The notes below the pieces were generated by a model. That model did not search any database and had not been told where the DNA came from. It saw only the letters and a list, made by a program, of their open reading frames with translations. Made by a program: the position numbers and the translations under genes. Below are positions 23,133-34,244 of a stretch of DNA of 64,000 nucleotides, piece by piece (positions within the stretch are counted from its first letter, which is position 1; each line of letters opens with the position of its first letter). Origin of the DNA: Hydrangea macrophylla (lineage: Eukaryota; Streptophyta; Magnoliopsida; Cornales; Hydrangeaceae); NCBI GenBank assembly GCA_033977485.1, contig CM066989.1, positions 100,543,181 through 100,607,180 on the forward strand, given 5' to 3'.

Positions 23133-25739
23133 ATGTTAGGTACACGTTCAAATAAACCAGAATTAAAATCTTTCAATCTTGAACTTAAACGTACCTTAAG
23201 AATTAGCAAGTCCACAACCCAAGCTTCTAGAGCTGGGTTGCAAGACGACGAATCAACTCTGATTCCATCGTCATTGTTTGAGGCCGAAATTCAAAGTACC
23301 CGTGAACGGTTAAGGAAAACTCAAACTTTTAAAATCGAACCGATTAAAATGGTTGACGGTGGAAATAACAATAACAACCAAAATAACGACGGTGCTAATA
23401 TGAATAACCTTAATATACCACCACCTCCTCCACTTATAAATTATTTTATTCCTACGACTTACACGCCACAAGTCGGTATCGAATTACCGAAGGCGACGGC
23501 ATCTCACTTTGAGATAAAGTCGTCTACGATCTCGCTACTTCCGTCTTTCCATGGCCGTCTAAATGAAGATCCATATCAACACTTAGGAGATTTTCAGGAC
23601 ATATGCTCTACTTTGAAAATCCCAAATTTAAATGATGATGAATTAAAATTGCGGCTCTTTCCGTTTTTTTTAAGAGACAAAGCGAAGTATTGGCTTCAAT
23701 CACTTGAGCCAAACACAATTAAAACATGGGAAGCCTTACACACCGCATTTTTACAAAAGTTTTTTCTTATTATGCGTACAAATCAAATAAGGAAATCTAT
23801 CACTAATTTTATAATGCAAGATGGGGAAACGCTTTACGATACGTGGGAGAAATTTAAAGAATTATTACGCTCTTGCCCACATCATCAGGTTCCTAAGTGG
23901 CAGTTGGTACAGGTTTTCTATGAGGGGCTTATTCCCTCTGTCCGTAATACCGTCGATGCCGTTTGTGCGGGACCCTTCCTACACAAAAGCGCTGACGAGG
24001 CCTGGAAAATTTTTGAAACTTTAAGCGAGAACTCGATGCATCAGGCTGTGTCGGTACGTTCGGAAGGATATCTTCCTCCACCCAAACGAGAGGTGAAGTT
24101 TGAGTCGAGTCATTCTATTGAATTTCAAAAATTATCTAAAAAACTTGACCGCCTTATGACAATGAATCAAGCGACAACCGCACCTCCTCGCGAAGTATGT
24201 GAATTGTGTTATGCACCGTCACATAATATCTTTGCATGCCCATCGGCATCTCAGATTCCCGAATTTGTGGAGCAACACGTAAATGCTATGCAACAATTCC
24301 CACAAAATAATTATACGCCTAGGTCGAATAATTTTCCTAACACTTATCGACCCCAATTTCAACAAAATCAATACCAACACCCTCCTCCTAATCCTAACCC
24401 CCCAAGGACTAACGCTTTTGAGGAGACGGTGTTGGCTTCCCTTAAGAATATTGAAACTCAAGTCCAAGCACAAGCACAAATAGTGCACTCTCATACATAA
24501 TCCATTGCGAAGCTTGAATCCCAAATGGGACAAATAGTTACTGCGGTGAGTCGTAGAAACGAGGGGAAGTTGCCCGCGCAAACTGTTCAAAATCCTAAGG
24601 GACAATATGAGAGTAAGGGGTCAAGTGAACAAGTAAACGCCGTATCGACTAGGACGACTATTCGGGAAGACGAAGTTGTTAAGATTCCGGATCAAAATGA
24701 CATTAACTTGAATAAGGAGGGTGAGGAGAGTAGAATTCAAAAAGATAAAGAACCGGTCCCAACTAATTACATTCCAAAGTTACCTTTTCCACCTAATGTT
24801 GAGGAACCGTCTAATCTTACAAAGAAAAAGTCAAAAGTTGAGGATATACTCGAGGTATTTAAACAAGTTAAAATTAATATTCCTTTCCTCGACGCTATAA
24901 AACAAATTCCCGCTTATGCTAAATGTTTAAAAGACCTATGTACGCAAAAGCGTAAATTGCGTAGTCATACTCCTAAAAAGGTCTTCCTCACGGAAAAAGT
25001 AAGCTCAATTTTCCAACACGCTCCTCCGAAGTATAAGGATCCCGGTACGCCTACGATTTCATGTGTCATAGGTGACACTATCATTCATCGGGCTCTCCTT
25101 GACTTAGGAGCTAGTGTTAACCTCTTACCTTATCATGTCTATAAACAACTAGGTCTAGGTGAACTTAAACCTACGGCTGCTACTATTCAATTAGCGGATC
25201 ATTCTGTCAAAGTACCTAGAGGAATCGTCGAATACGTCTTAGTTAAAGTTGATCAATGTTTTTATCCTGTTGATTTTATGGTCCTTGACACCGAACCGGT
25301 GCTAGATACTAGAAAATACACTCCTGTTATTCTTGGTCGTCCATTCTTAGCCACGGCCAACGCACGTGTCAATTGTCGAACAGGGGTAATGAAAGTGTCG
25401 TTCGGGAACTTGAAATTAAAATTAAATGTTTTTAATGCGGCTGATCAACCTCCAAAAGACGATGAATACTTAAGTGTTGAGTGTAATGAGGTTAGAAGAA
25501 CTGTTGAACCTAATAAAATAATAAATAGCAATGAGGGGAATAATACGGTGAGTGATGAGCGGATGAATTTGAATACAACAGACTCTAACGATGAAGTTAC
25601 TCGAAAGGTGAAAAATCGACTTGAATATAATCAGGATGAACCGTCGATTGAATTAATTCGAAGCGACATGCTTTCAACTTACCATCGGGCTCTTCCTGAC
25701 ATCTTAAAGGGTTCACAGTCCGAGTTACGGCCTCCATGA
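23133..25739 (+). CDS. Element B gag-protease polyprotein frame (one in-frame stop)
   Basis: One frame of 868 codons runs from the ATG at 23133 to TGA at 25737-25739, broken only by TAA at 24498 (element C has CAA there). The N-terminal part is gag: HLGDFQDICSTLKIPNLNDD, LRLFPFFLRDKAKYWLQSLEP and WEALHTAFLQKFF are the typical capsid-like motifs. A CELC...HNIFACP zinc-binding-like motif follows near 24200. The C-terminal part is an aspartic protease with LLDLGASVNLLPYHVY (active-site D-L-G-A, as in Athila elements) and VILGRPFLATANA. No RT, RNase H or integrase follows. The stop is a likely C-to-T change and would truncate the protein before the protease. Splitting at the stop gives 455 and about 412 residues. 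Confidence 0.9.
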
Positions 25740-25745
25740 TTCTTG

Positions 25746-25803
25746 AGCTAGAATGGTCTAGCTAAAGACGTAAAAGTTAGCGCTTCTTGGGAGGCAACCC
25801 AAG
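25746..25803 (+). promoter_or_regulatory. Tandem hairpins just after the gag-protease stop codon
   Basis: Two perfect hairpins follow the stop within 7 bases. Stem AGCTAGA/TCTAGCT with loop ATGG is at 25746-25763. Stem CTTGGG/CCCAAG with loop AGGCAA is at 25786-25803. Element C keeps both at 36808-36825 and 36848-36865, with almost no change in between, although the flanking non-coding DNA has diverged. Confidence 0.65.
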
Positions 25804-28420
25804 CTTGATTTCGTCTGTTTCTTTGATTTTTGGATGTTTTTGAGTCGTTTTGGTCAGTCTTAGAGTTTTTCTGGACAGGTTTGGGGGTCGGAATTAATTT
25901 ATTTTAATATTACATATATAATTTTAGCCAAAAAATGGAAAAAACCCAACTCGCCCGCGCGATCCGCTCGCGCAAGGCCTCGCTCGCACGGTCCGCTGGC
26001 GCGAGTTTGTGCCTTAGGCGTTTTTCCTTGCTTTTTCTTATATGATGCCTCTGCTTCTTCTCGCGCCTGGTTTCGCGGGCGCGAGGTAGCTCGCGGGCGC
26101 GAGGGGGTCCCGCTGGCGCAGGAAAAAAAAATTTGGGAATTCGCGCGCGCGACGGCCGCTCGCGCGGACCGCTCGCGCGATACCCTATTTTTTTGATATT
26201 TTCTTTTGTTTTCTCTATCAGTCCTCCAGACCTGTTCTAGTAGTTTTTACTTTTCTGTTTTTGTTTCTTAGGTACTTTTAGATCGAGTCTTTGATTGTTT
26301 TCATAATTCTGGTTATGTTTTATTTTCTTTTATAGTATGTTTTATTTTCTTTTATAGTTTATTTTCTTGTTGATTTTCGTAGTTTTATTAAGTCTTATAG
26401 TTGATTTTGTTTTGTTTAGTGTAGTTTAATTTTGTATATTAGATATTTCTATTAGCTATTCTTTTGTTCAGTTTCTATTGTCGAGTATTAATAGGTGCGA
26501 TTGAACTTTATCGTCATATTCATATACGTTCACCTGTTTGTGAGTGCCGAGATCAAGGTATTATCGTTTCTTTCTTACCTACTCTCCTTTCTTTCATTTT
26601 ATTGTTTCATTGGGGACAATGAAAGGTTTAGATTTGGGGGTATGCACACGCATAAACATTATTCTGCAATTTTTCAAAAATTTTCAATATTTGTGCTTAA
26701 ATAAACGATGATTACCGAGTTTTTGTAATATAAATTTGATACTTCTTGTTATGTAACTTGGATTGTTATAGAATGATGAATAAGAGAAGATGTAATTAAA
26801 CATTTGCTAAAGTCGTGATGTAATGTTTTAAGTTATGTATCGTTCGAATCGTAGTTTTATATCATAGATTTGCACACAAACTTATGCACTGCACGTAGTC
26901 ACTTGAATACATGTTTAATGTGAACTATAATATGATTCGGATTTCTAGATAACACAAGGTGGAGACTAAGCCCAGTGAGCTTTTGAGCCTATTTTTTCTT
27001 TTTAGAGGGTTATAAATACATTTTGTGTTTGTCAAATTTCATTGGAATAGCGCATTAACTTGTTGTTTAGTCTCATTATTTTTGTTTTGGTTGATATTCA
27101 AGTTAAAATATTTGTTACCATGCTAAATAATCTTCCATTGTAAACATTAAAGAACCATATGACCATAGGAAATGATGGTAGGCCCTCTTTGTTTACTGCC
27201 GATCGATAAATGATAATTTTCCTTAGTTCGCCCTTTGAGCCATTAAAATGCCATTTTTATTTAATTACCATTATCCTGTTTTTGCTCCAATTTGGCCAAC
27301 TTGAAGTTCACCACTGAGAGATTTGACAACTTTTAGTGGTGTTAAGGCGATGTGTGATTGAGAAGAAGAAGAAAATAAGATGATGTTTGGGGTGGTTGCC
27401 TTGTTATTCAATGAATATTTGTTTCAAAAGCAACAAGGAGAAGAAGCAACGAGAAGGAAAGAAAAAAAAAGATAAGGATTGAAAAAAAAAAGAGTTAAAA
27501 GTAGAAAGAAGAATAGAAAAAAAAAAGAAATTAAAGAAAAAATATATGAATGAAAAGAAGAGAATGAAATGATGAAGTTGGTAGAAGAGATGAATGAAAG
27601 AAATCGAACATGCCTTATAATGCCATCCTGAAAACTACCTAATGAATCATTTCTATCCTTTTTCATTGCCTGAGCCACATTACAACCTTTGAAAAGTCCT
27701 ATTTGATCCTAGGAAACATGGTTTGGATATATTAACGATGGGAGGGGGATTAAAACATGGTAATGAGTAATTTTTCTTGATTGTTGGCATCCTATCCATG
27801 AGACTACTGTTCTTTCGTGTCATGCATCTTTTTCGAGTCATATGTGAGCATTTCTCGTTTTGAAAACATATTTCATTTACTCACATATTTTAGAAAAATT
27901 ACACCTGTTTCTGAGTGTTTCATTTTAGAGTGTAATTAACATTGTAAGATTCGTAGTCGAGACATAGTTAATTGGTTATCCGAGTTATATTCCAAGTTCA
28001 TGACGTGCGCGTGTTCATTTGACTACCATATCACACACGTGCACTTTTATGAGAAACTCTATTGATTTATACGATGCATGTGCTTAGGATTGTTTTCCAT
28101 GATGTAAGTGGACGTTTGATTCCGTTTATTCTTGTTCGTTATTCTATTTCAAATCATTGTTTTATAATAAGGAGTATTGATTGTTTTATTTTTTGTTTGA
28201 ATAAAACTTTTTAAATTTATAAGTTAATAAAGATGGTTGTGGGTGACTTGTTGACGAGAACCCTCACGAGACTTCACTCGTCCGACTAGGGACACCTAGG
28301 GGTTTAAAAGGCTTGTTGCATACGCTAAATGCAATCGTGATCCATGCAAAAATGGAGTAGTATTTTATTAGTAGTTAGTTTTTATTTTAGTTTTGCTCGA
28401 GGACTAGCAAAATGTAGGTT
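25804..28420 (+). other. Element B 3' non-coding region
   Basis: No pol or env-like frame is present. GC-rich palindromic words like those in the LTR lie at 25951-26012 and 26056-26185. A purine-rich low-complexity stretch lies at 27361-27600. The rest is AT-rich. Confidence 0.7.
25951..26185. repeat. GC-rich CTCGCGCG arrays in the element B interior
   Basis: Two clusters (25951-26012 and 26056-26185). The second ends GGACCGCTCGCGCGATA, the same 17 bases as in the element B LTRs. The variant word TCGCGGGCGCGAG also appears. Confidence 0.8.
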
Positions 28421-29750
28421 TGGGGGTGTGATCGGGAGAGAACAAATCCTATTTATACGCCATAACGAGCATTTGTTAGTACTTTTTTTTTATCCTGTTT
28501 TTGTATATTTTTACTTCGTTTTCTATTTTCTGACAGGTTTTGGAAGAAATCAAGTATATCAGGCTAAACAGGGTGAAAAAGCAGAAGAAAAGAAGCTGAA
28601 AAAGTTAGTTCGCGCGCACGAGCCGCGCGCGCGAGAATCCAGAAATCGCTCACGCGATCCGCGCGCGCGAGGTGCCAAATATCGCGCTCGCGCGGACCGC
28701 TCGCGCGATATCTGTAAAAAGCAAAGTTACGTATTTCAGTATACTGATGATTCCTACGCGAACGAAACTGCCTAATTACGCCTGGAAAGCTAAATACAGC
28801 AGTTTTAGTGCGTTTGAAGTTAGGAAAGCTTCCAAAAACTTGTTGTAAATCTATATATACCCTAATTTACTTCAATTAAAGGGTTGCCAAATATTATACA
28901 CACAATATACAACCACACTTTCAGCCATTGAAGGGAGGGAAGCAAGAAGAAGACCAAGGATTTCCATGGCTTCCTCCATCAACTACTTGTCATTCACCAC
29001 TTCCATGGATAACTAGACTCTAGATCTAGGGTTTCAATGAAACCCTAGTCGAGTAATAGGGAGTATTTTATGCTTTTATTTTAGTTTTATTATGTATGGA
29101 TGACAGTCACATGTTCCGAGGATTTTTATAAATAAATCGTACTTCTATTGATTAAATCATTGCTTTCAAAGTTTATTCTTGTCTTAGATCTATTTTGACT
29201 GTGATGTGCTCAATGATCTATGCTCGCTGTGCTTGTTTAGATTATTTACATGTGATGGTGCTTTATTGGTTTGTGCTATCAAGTATCCGAATAATCCATG
29301 CCTAGATTAGATGAATTATATCACAACCCTAGTTTAGTGTGGGATAATTCGTGCTAACCGAAGATGGAATATGTTGGTGCTTGAACCATGATTATTCTCT
29401 TGACGGAGGAATTGGGCTTGTAGCTACAATTCCCCATATTCATCCAACTTAATAAGCTAATTGAATGCATAAATATTCCTATTATGAAGCTAGTGGTGGA
29501 GTTGCAATCCTAGGTTCCTTTAAATATATTTACAAAAACACTTTTAATTGCTTTCATAGTTTAGATTTATTTTTATTGTTATTAGTTTGATTAAAATCAA
29601 ATCAAAATCCGATTTTATAATTAACTAAAGTTAGGTTTTAAAATTAAGTCGTTGTAGTTAACCAATCTCTGTGGGTTCGACCTTTACTTCCACACTACAA
29701 ATCCTTAAAAAAGTAAAGTACACTTTTATATCTTGATATTGACAACATCA
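28411..29750 (+). repeat. Element B polypurine tract and 3' LTR
   Basis: AGGTTTGGGGGTG (28416-28428) precedes the 1322-bp 3' LTR at 28429-29750. The right target duplication GCAGG is 29751-29755. Confidence 0.92.
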
Positions 29751-29755
29751 GCAGG

Positions 29756-30226
29756 TTCTTCTTCTCCTTCTCCTTCTTCTTCTTCTTCTTCTTCTTCTTC
29801 TCCTTCTTCTACGTCTCTGATCCTCCTTCTCCCTGTTAATCTCTTCTCCTTTGCTGTCTATTTTCTATTTTTCTTCATTCCTCTCTTGATCTGCAGTTGT
29901 TTCTCTTCCCCTTTATCTTCTTCTTCTTCTTCTCTTATTCTTCTTTGCTACAAAATCTGAGTTGTCCCTGCTGTCTCCTTTTCTTTGCTGCAGCTGCTGC
30001 CCCCTTTATTGTAGTTTAATAGCTTTGTTCGGGACTTTTCTTTCATGTTTAGTGACTGTTTGGGTATTAAATAAAGCTGTGGTTTATTAAGGTGCATTAT
30101 AGCTCTGCTGGGCTGATTTTAATACCTCAGCATTATTATTATTTTGCAAGCTAGATTGGTGGGCTTATTCTCTTGCCTTCCTTAAAGTTCTCCATTTTAT
30201 TCTTTTTACAAACCTAGGATTGCATC
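29756..30226 (+). repeat. Element A 3' LTR, second part
   Basis: Continues the LTR of A after element B and matches 12517-12979. The last base of the CATCA terminus is missing, and the target duplication at this end is damaged. A (CTT)n-rich stretch at 29757-29815 is expanded relative to the 5' LTR. Confidence 0.88.
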
Positions 30227-32332
30227 GTGGCACGCCACCAAGGCTCATCCATCCATTTAATAACAATACACAACGGAAAAGAACTTTAAAACAACCTTAA
30301 GTATACAAAACTTTAGAAAACATTACCCTTCAAGTTGAAACTTTCGCATAAAATTGAAAACGTAATTATATTTCAAATCGAATGACTTTAGGTTGAAAGG
30401 GATCCCAAAGGTACCCTAAGAACCAATCAAAACATTTAAAATTTTTTTGGAAGGTATAGAAAAAGAATTCTGGTAGGGGGCATCTCGACCGGTCGAGCGA
30501 CCCCATTCGACTGGTCGAATGACCCTTTAGCAGAATCCTGCACAATGCTGCAGAATTCTTGCTAAGGCATCAAACAACCGACACTACTTCCCTTCCACCA
30601 AACATGGTTACCTTTTTAAACTTCACCATCTATACTAGACTTTCAAGAACATTATTAAGACATGGTAAAACACGAAAAGAACAACAACGAAACAAGCTAA
30701 GGCTTGTTTGGATTAAAAACATAAAAGAACTATTACATTCCTCTGAAATGCTAAACTTACAAGTTAAGCTTCCAAAACACGAATCCATAAGTTTGGATTC
30801 ATTACAAAAAAACCAAAAGGAGTTTTACACATGTTACAACCTTATAAAACCATTCCAAAGCTTAAAAGTATAGTCTTAAGTCTTAACTTCCAAAAGTTAC
30901 ATTTTCGACAAAGGAATGGCCCAACCCTGTCGTCCCCGCGATCTCACTCTTCGGGCTTCTTCTTTCCTTTTTTTCTTGTCACCTGCAATGCAGTAATACT
31001 CCACTACTCAGCTATATGCTGAGTGTACAATTCTAAACATATGCTTATATGACAATTCATGTTCTAAACATTTAAAACACATCAAAATAGTCGCTAAGGT
31101 GAGTAGTACGCTTCCATCCGGTAAATGAAACCGATGTCGTGGAAGGCACACCTCTTCCACGCATCTTGTACACTGGTTGGGCCTTCCTCCATACTAGGTA
31201 CCGTGTCCTGGTTGGGCGTTCCTCCATACCAGACACCACACTATTAATTCTTAAAATCCTAAAACTTCGAGGAGCTTAGCCCTGGACAGAATTGCACTAC
31301 ACTCCCTTTTGACCCACAAAACACATAACATGCTCATATACACATTTGTACATGCTTTTATCACATTTCTATGTGCATAATTAACGGGCATACATAATAC
31401 ATGAATTTCGTTCGGATCCAAAATATCAAGTTTAATGGTTAAAACATGGAATTTCCTATAGTTCATAGGCTTAGAATTCATACCTCGTGCGATTTTCCTA
31501 TAACTTTGAAGGATGAATTAGGAGATCAATTAAACGTCGGTTTTCGAATTTCAAATGATTCCTACAAGTTTACACGCATTTACCCCAAAATTCTAACATT
31601 AGGATATTTATAAAAATCTAACCAAACATGGCCTAATATATATCAAAACGTTGGCCTTACCTCTACGAATTCAAATCTCGAATTTGGGGAAAAACTGACG
31701 ATCGAAAGGTCGTCGATTTGTGTCGAAAAGCTCGTAGCAACTAAATTCCCAAATCTCCCCTCTCTTGATTTCCAATTTAGGTTTGAAGAAATGAAATTAA
31801 TTCATGAGTTTCTATATATAGGCACGACTCTCAAGAATTACGTTTACCTCCCCACGAGTTCTCAAAACTCCTAATTATTCCCTGAAACGTCGCACACGTC
31901 CATTTTATTACTTCACGAGTGAAAACTAAAATTTATAAAAGTTTTCATCTAAGTCTCGTTTGGGTCCAAAAATACGTCCGAAAACTATATTTCGTGGAAT
32001 CTCTACACAACCTACCTTTTATATAACGCATCGCTCACATTCTCACCACAGTTCTCAAAATGATATCTAACAGTATCAAAATTATCAGAATTTACTCCAC
32101 ACAGGTAAAATTTACTAATCATGAAATACCAGATAAGTCAGATAATATTTAAAACATATAAATGTCATTTAATCATACGGATGCCTCATGGTTCTCCGAT
32201 TACTGTGTCCTCAACCGACACTCCACCGTTGACTACAGTCAACTACTTATCTCAATTATCAAATAACATTGATAATTTACGAATTTCAAAAATGCATGTT
32301 AAAATCATGAACTTTTTGGAACGGGTGTGACA
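30227..32332 (-). repeat. Element D LTR, right part
   Basis: Continues the LTR begun at 12112 and ends GGGTGTGACA at 32332. On the minus strand it starts TGTCACACCCG directly after the polypurine-like TTTTTGGAGGGGAGAG (32333-32350), so this is the 3' LTR of a minus-strand element. It contains two TCGACCGGTCGA-type palindromes (30484-30519) and a short duplicated TGGTTGGGC-TTCCTCCATAC unit (31170-31240). Confidence 0.8.
30484..30519. repeat. TCGACCGGTCGA palindrome pair in LTR D
   Basis: CTCGACCGGTCGAG at 30484-30497 is a perfect 14-base palindrome. TTCGACTGGTCGAA at 30506-30519 differs by one base from a perfect one. Start to start they are 22 bases apart. Confidence 0.8.
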
Positions 32333-32367
32333 ACTCTCCCCTCCAAAAAGGAAGTTTGTCCCCAAAC

Positions 32368-32433
32368 TTATACCACATACATGAACAGGTGCGGATACTC
32401 ATTCTTCATTTCTTCCTCACTCTCCCATGTAGC
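32368..32433 (-). pseudogene. C-terminal end of element D pol
   Basis: The last 21 codons and stop of a gypsy polyprotein, reading ATWESEEEMKNEYPHLF and then MYVV. This matches the ending of many plant chromovirus polyproteins, where the chromodomain finishes with ATWE...M...YPHLF. The polypurine tract and LTR follow at once on the minus strand. Upstream coding sequence is cut away by the insertion of element C at 32434. Confidence 0.8.
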
Positions 32434-33745
32434 TGATCGGGAGAGAACAAATCCTATTTATATGCCTTAACGCGCGTTTGTTAGTACCTTTTTATCCTAT
32501 TTTTGTATGTTTTTACTTTATTTTCTATTTTCTGGCAAAATTTAGAAGAAATCAAGTATACCAGGCTAAACAAGGTGAAAAAGCACAAAGAAAAAAGCTG
32601 AAAAAAACCAATCGCGAGCGCGACCCGCTCGCGCAAAGATCCCGAAATCACGCGCGTGCGAGGTCCCAATATCGCGCTCGCGCGAACTATGTAATAATAA
32701 AACTTGCGTATTTCACTCTACTGATGAATCCTACACGAACGAAACTGACTAATTACGTCCAGATTGCAAAATATAGCAGTTTTAGTGCGTTCGGGTTAGG
32801 AAAGCTTCCAAAACTTGCCTAAAATCTATATATACCCTATTTTACTTCAATTTAGGGGTTGGCAATTGTTATACACACAATATACAACCACACTTTCAGC
32901 CATTGAAGAGAGAAAAGTAAGGAGAAGAAGAAGAAGACCAAGGATTTCCATAGCCTCTTCCATCAACTACTTGCCATCTACCGCTTCTATGGACAACTAA
33001 ACCTAGATCTAGGGTTTCAATGAAACCCTAGCCAAGTAATAGGGTGTATTTTATTTATTTATTTTAGTTTTATTACGTATGGATGACAGTTACATGTTTC
33101 GAGGATTTTTATAAATAAATCAAACTTCTATTGATTAAATCGTTACTTTCAAAATCTTTTCTTGTCTTAGATCTATTTTGATGGTAGTGTGCTCAATGAT
33201 CTATGCTTGCTGTGCTTGTTTAGGTTATTTACATGTAATGGTGCTTAAATTGAATTGTGCTATCAAGTATCCGAATAGTCCATGCCTAGATTAGACGGAT
33301 TATACCACAACCCTAGTTTAGTGTGGGATAATTCGTGCTAACTGAAGATGGATTATGTTGGTGCTTGAACTATAGTTATTTTCTTGACAGAGGAATTGGG
33401 CTTGTAGCTACAATTACCCATTATCATCCAACTTAATAGGCTAAAGTAATTCGTAAATACCCTTATTATGAAGCTAGTGGTGGATTTGCGATCCTAGGTT
33501 CCTTAAACTTATTATAAAAACAAATATTTAATTGCTTTCATAATTTGGATTTACTTTTATTGTAATTAGTTTAATTCAAATTAAATCTAAAATTCATTTT
33601 TCTTAATTAACTAAATTTAGGTTTTAAAAAATTAAAGTGCGTAGTATTCAATCTCTGTGGGTTCGACCTTTACTTCCACACTGCAAATCTTTTGAAAGTA
33701 AAGTATAAGTAAGCATACTTTTATATCTTGATTTTGACGAGATCA
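32434..33745 (+). repeat. Element C 5' LTR
   Basis: TGATCGGG...GATCA. GC-rich palindromic cluster at 32611-32686, TATA box near 32826, hairpin at 33009-33031. Confidence 0.9.
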
Positions 33746-33750
33746 ATTTT

Positions 33751-33768
33751 TGGCGCCGTTGCCGGGGA
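33751..33768 (+). promoter_or_regulatory. Element C primer binding site (tRNA-Asp)
   Basis: TGGCGCCGTTGCCGGGGA, identical to that of element B. Confidence 0.9.
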
Positions 33769-34244
33769 TTGCATTACTACCTTTAGTTTTATAATCTTAG
33801 TTTAGTTAATTCGTAAATATTAGATTAGGTTTTTTTTTTCCTTTTCTTATTTTTTTCGTTTTTGTTTTAAGTTACTAACTTTTCCTTTATTTTTGTAATT
33901 TCTTAAGAACACAAAATTCTAGCGTTTCGAGTGGAGCAGCTGTGCACGTCAAAGGAGCTTACACAAAAAAAATAATAAAATTCAAGTAAATTGCTTTCTT
34001 TGAAACTTCGCATCAAATCACTGTAAGTCAGGGCGCTGAGACACAATTACTTGCATTAGGTTAGTTGTGGAGTGAGCAATGCATTAGCTAGGAAACCCGG
34101 GGCGCTGGGCTTTGACGCGAATCACTGCATAAGGATAATTACATACATCATAGTAGTACTATGTGCTTTCCTGTTGTCTGATTTGCGTGATTATTTTGTA
34201 TTTGTTGAGTCAGTCCTTATTTTAATTTCTTTTCTTTTTAGTTA

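Larger units (their letters stand above)
21309..29750 (+). mobile_element. Element B: Athila-like gag-protease retrotransposon without pol
   Basis: An 8442-bp element with 1317/1322-bp LTRs (TGATCGGG...ACATCA), flanked by the 5-bp target duplication ACAGG/GCAGG (one mismatch). The undamaged site is still visible in the other LTR of A (near 12518). The primer site matches tRNA-Asp. One long gag-protease frame is present, and the 2.7 kb after it contains no RT, RNase H or integrase. It is therefore non-autonomous, and needed these enzymes from a relative. The tRNA-Asp primer site and the DLGAS protease motif point to the Athila group of Ty3/gypsy. Confidence 0.9.
12154..30226 (+). mobile_element. 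Element A: Ty3/gypsy retrotransposon, carrying nested F and B
   Basis: The element has LTRs with TGATG...CATCA termini, an initiator-Met-type primer site, and the order gag, protease, RT, RNase H, integrase, chromodomain-like tail, polypurine tract. IN after RT is the gypsy order, and the C-terminal chromodomain-like stretch suggests a chromovirus. A 2967-bp solo LTR (F) interrupts gag and an 8.4-kb Athila-like element (B) interrupts the 3' LTR. Without the insertions A is about 6.7 kb. Stops, frameshifts and changed catalytic residues show that it is inactive. Confidence 0.9.
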
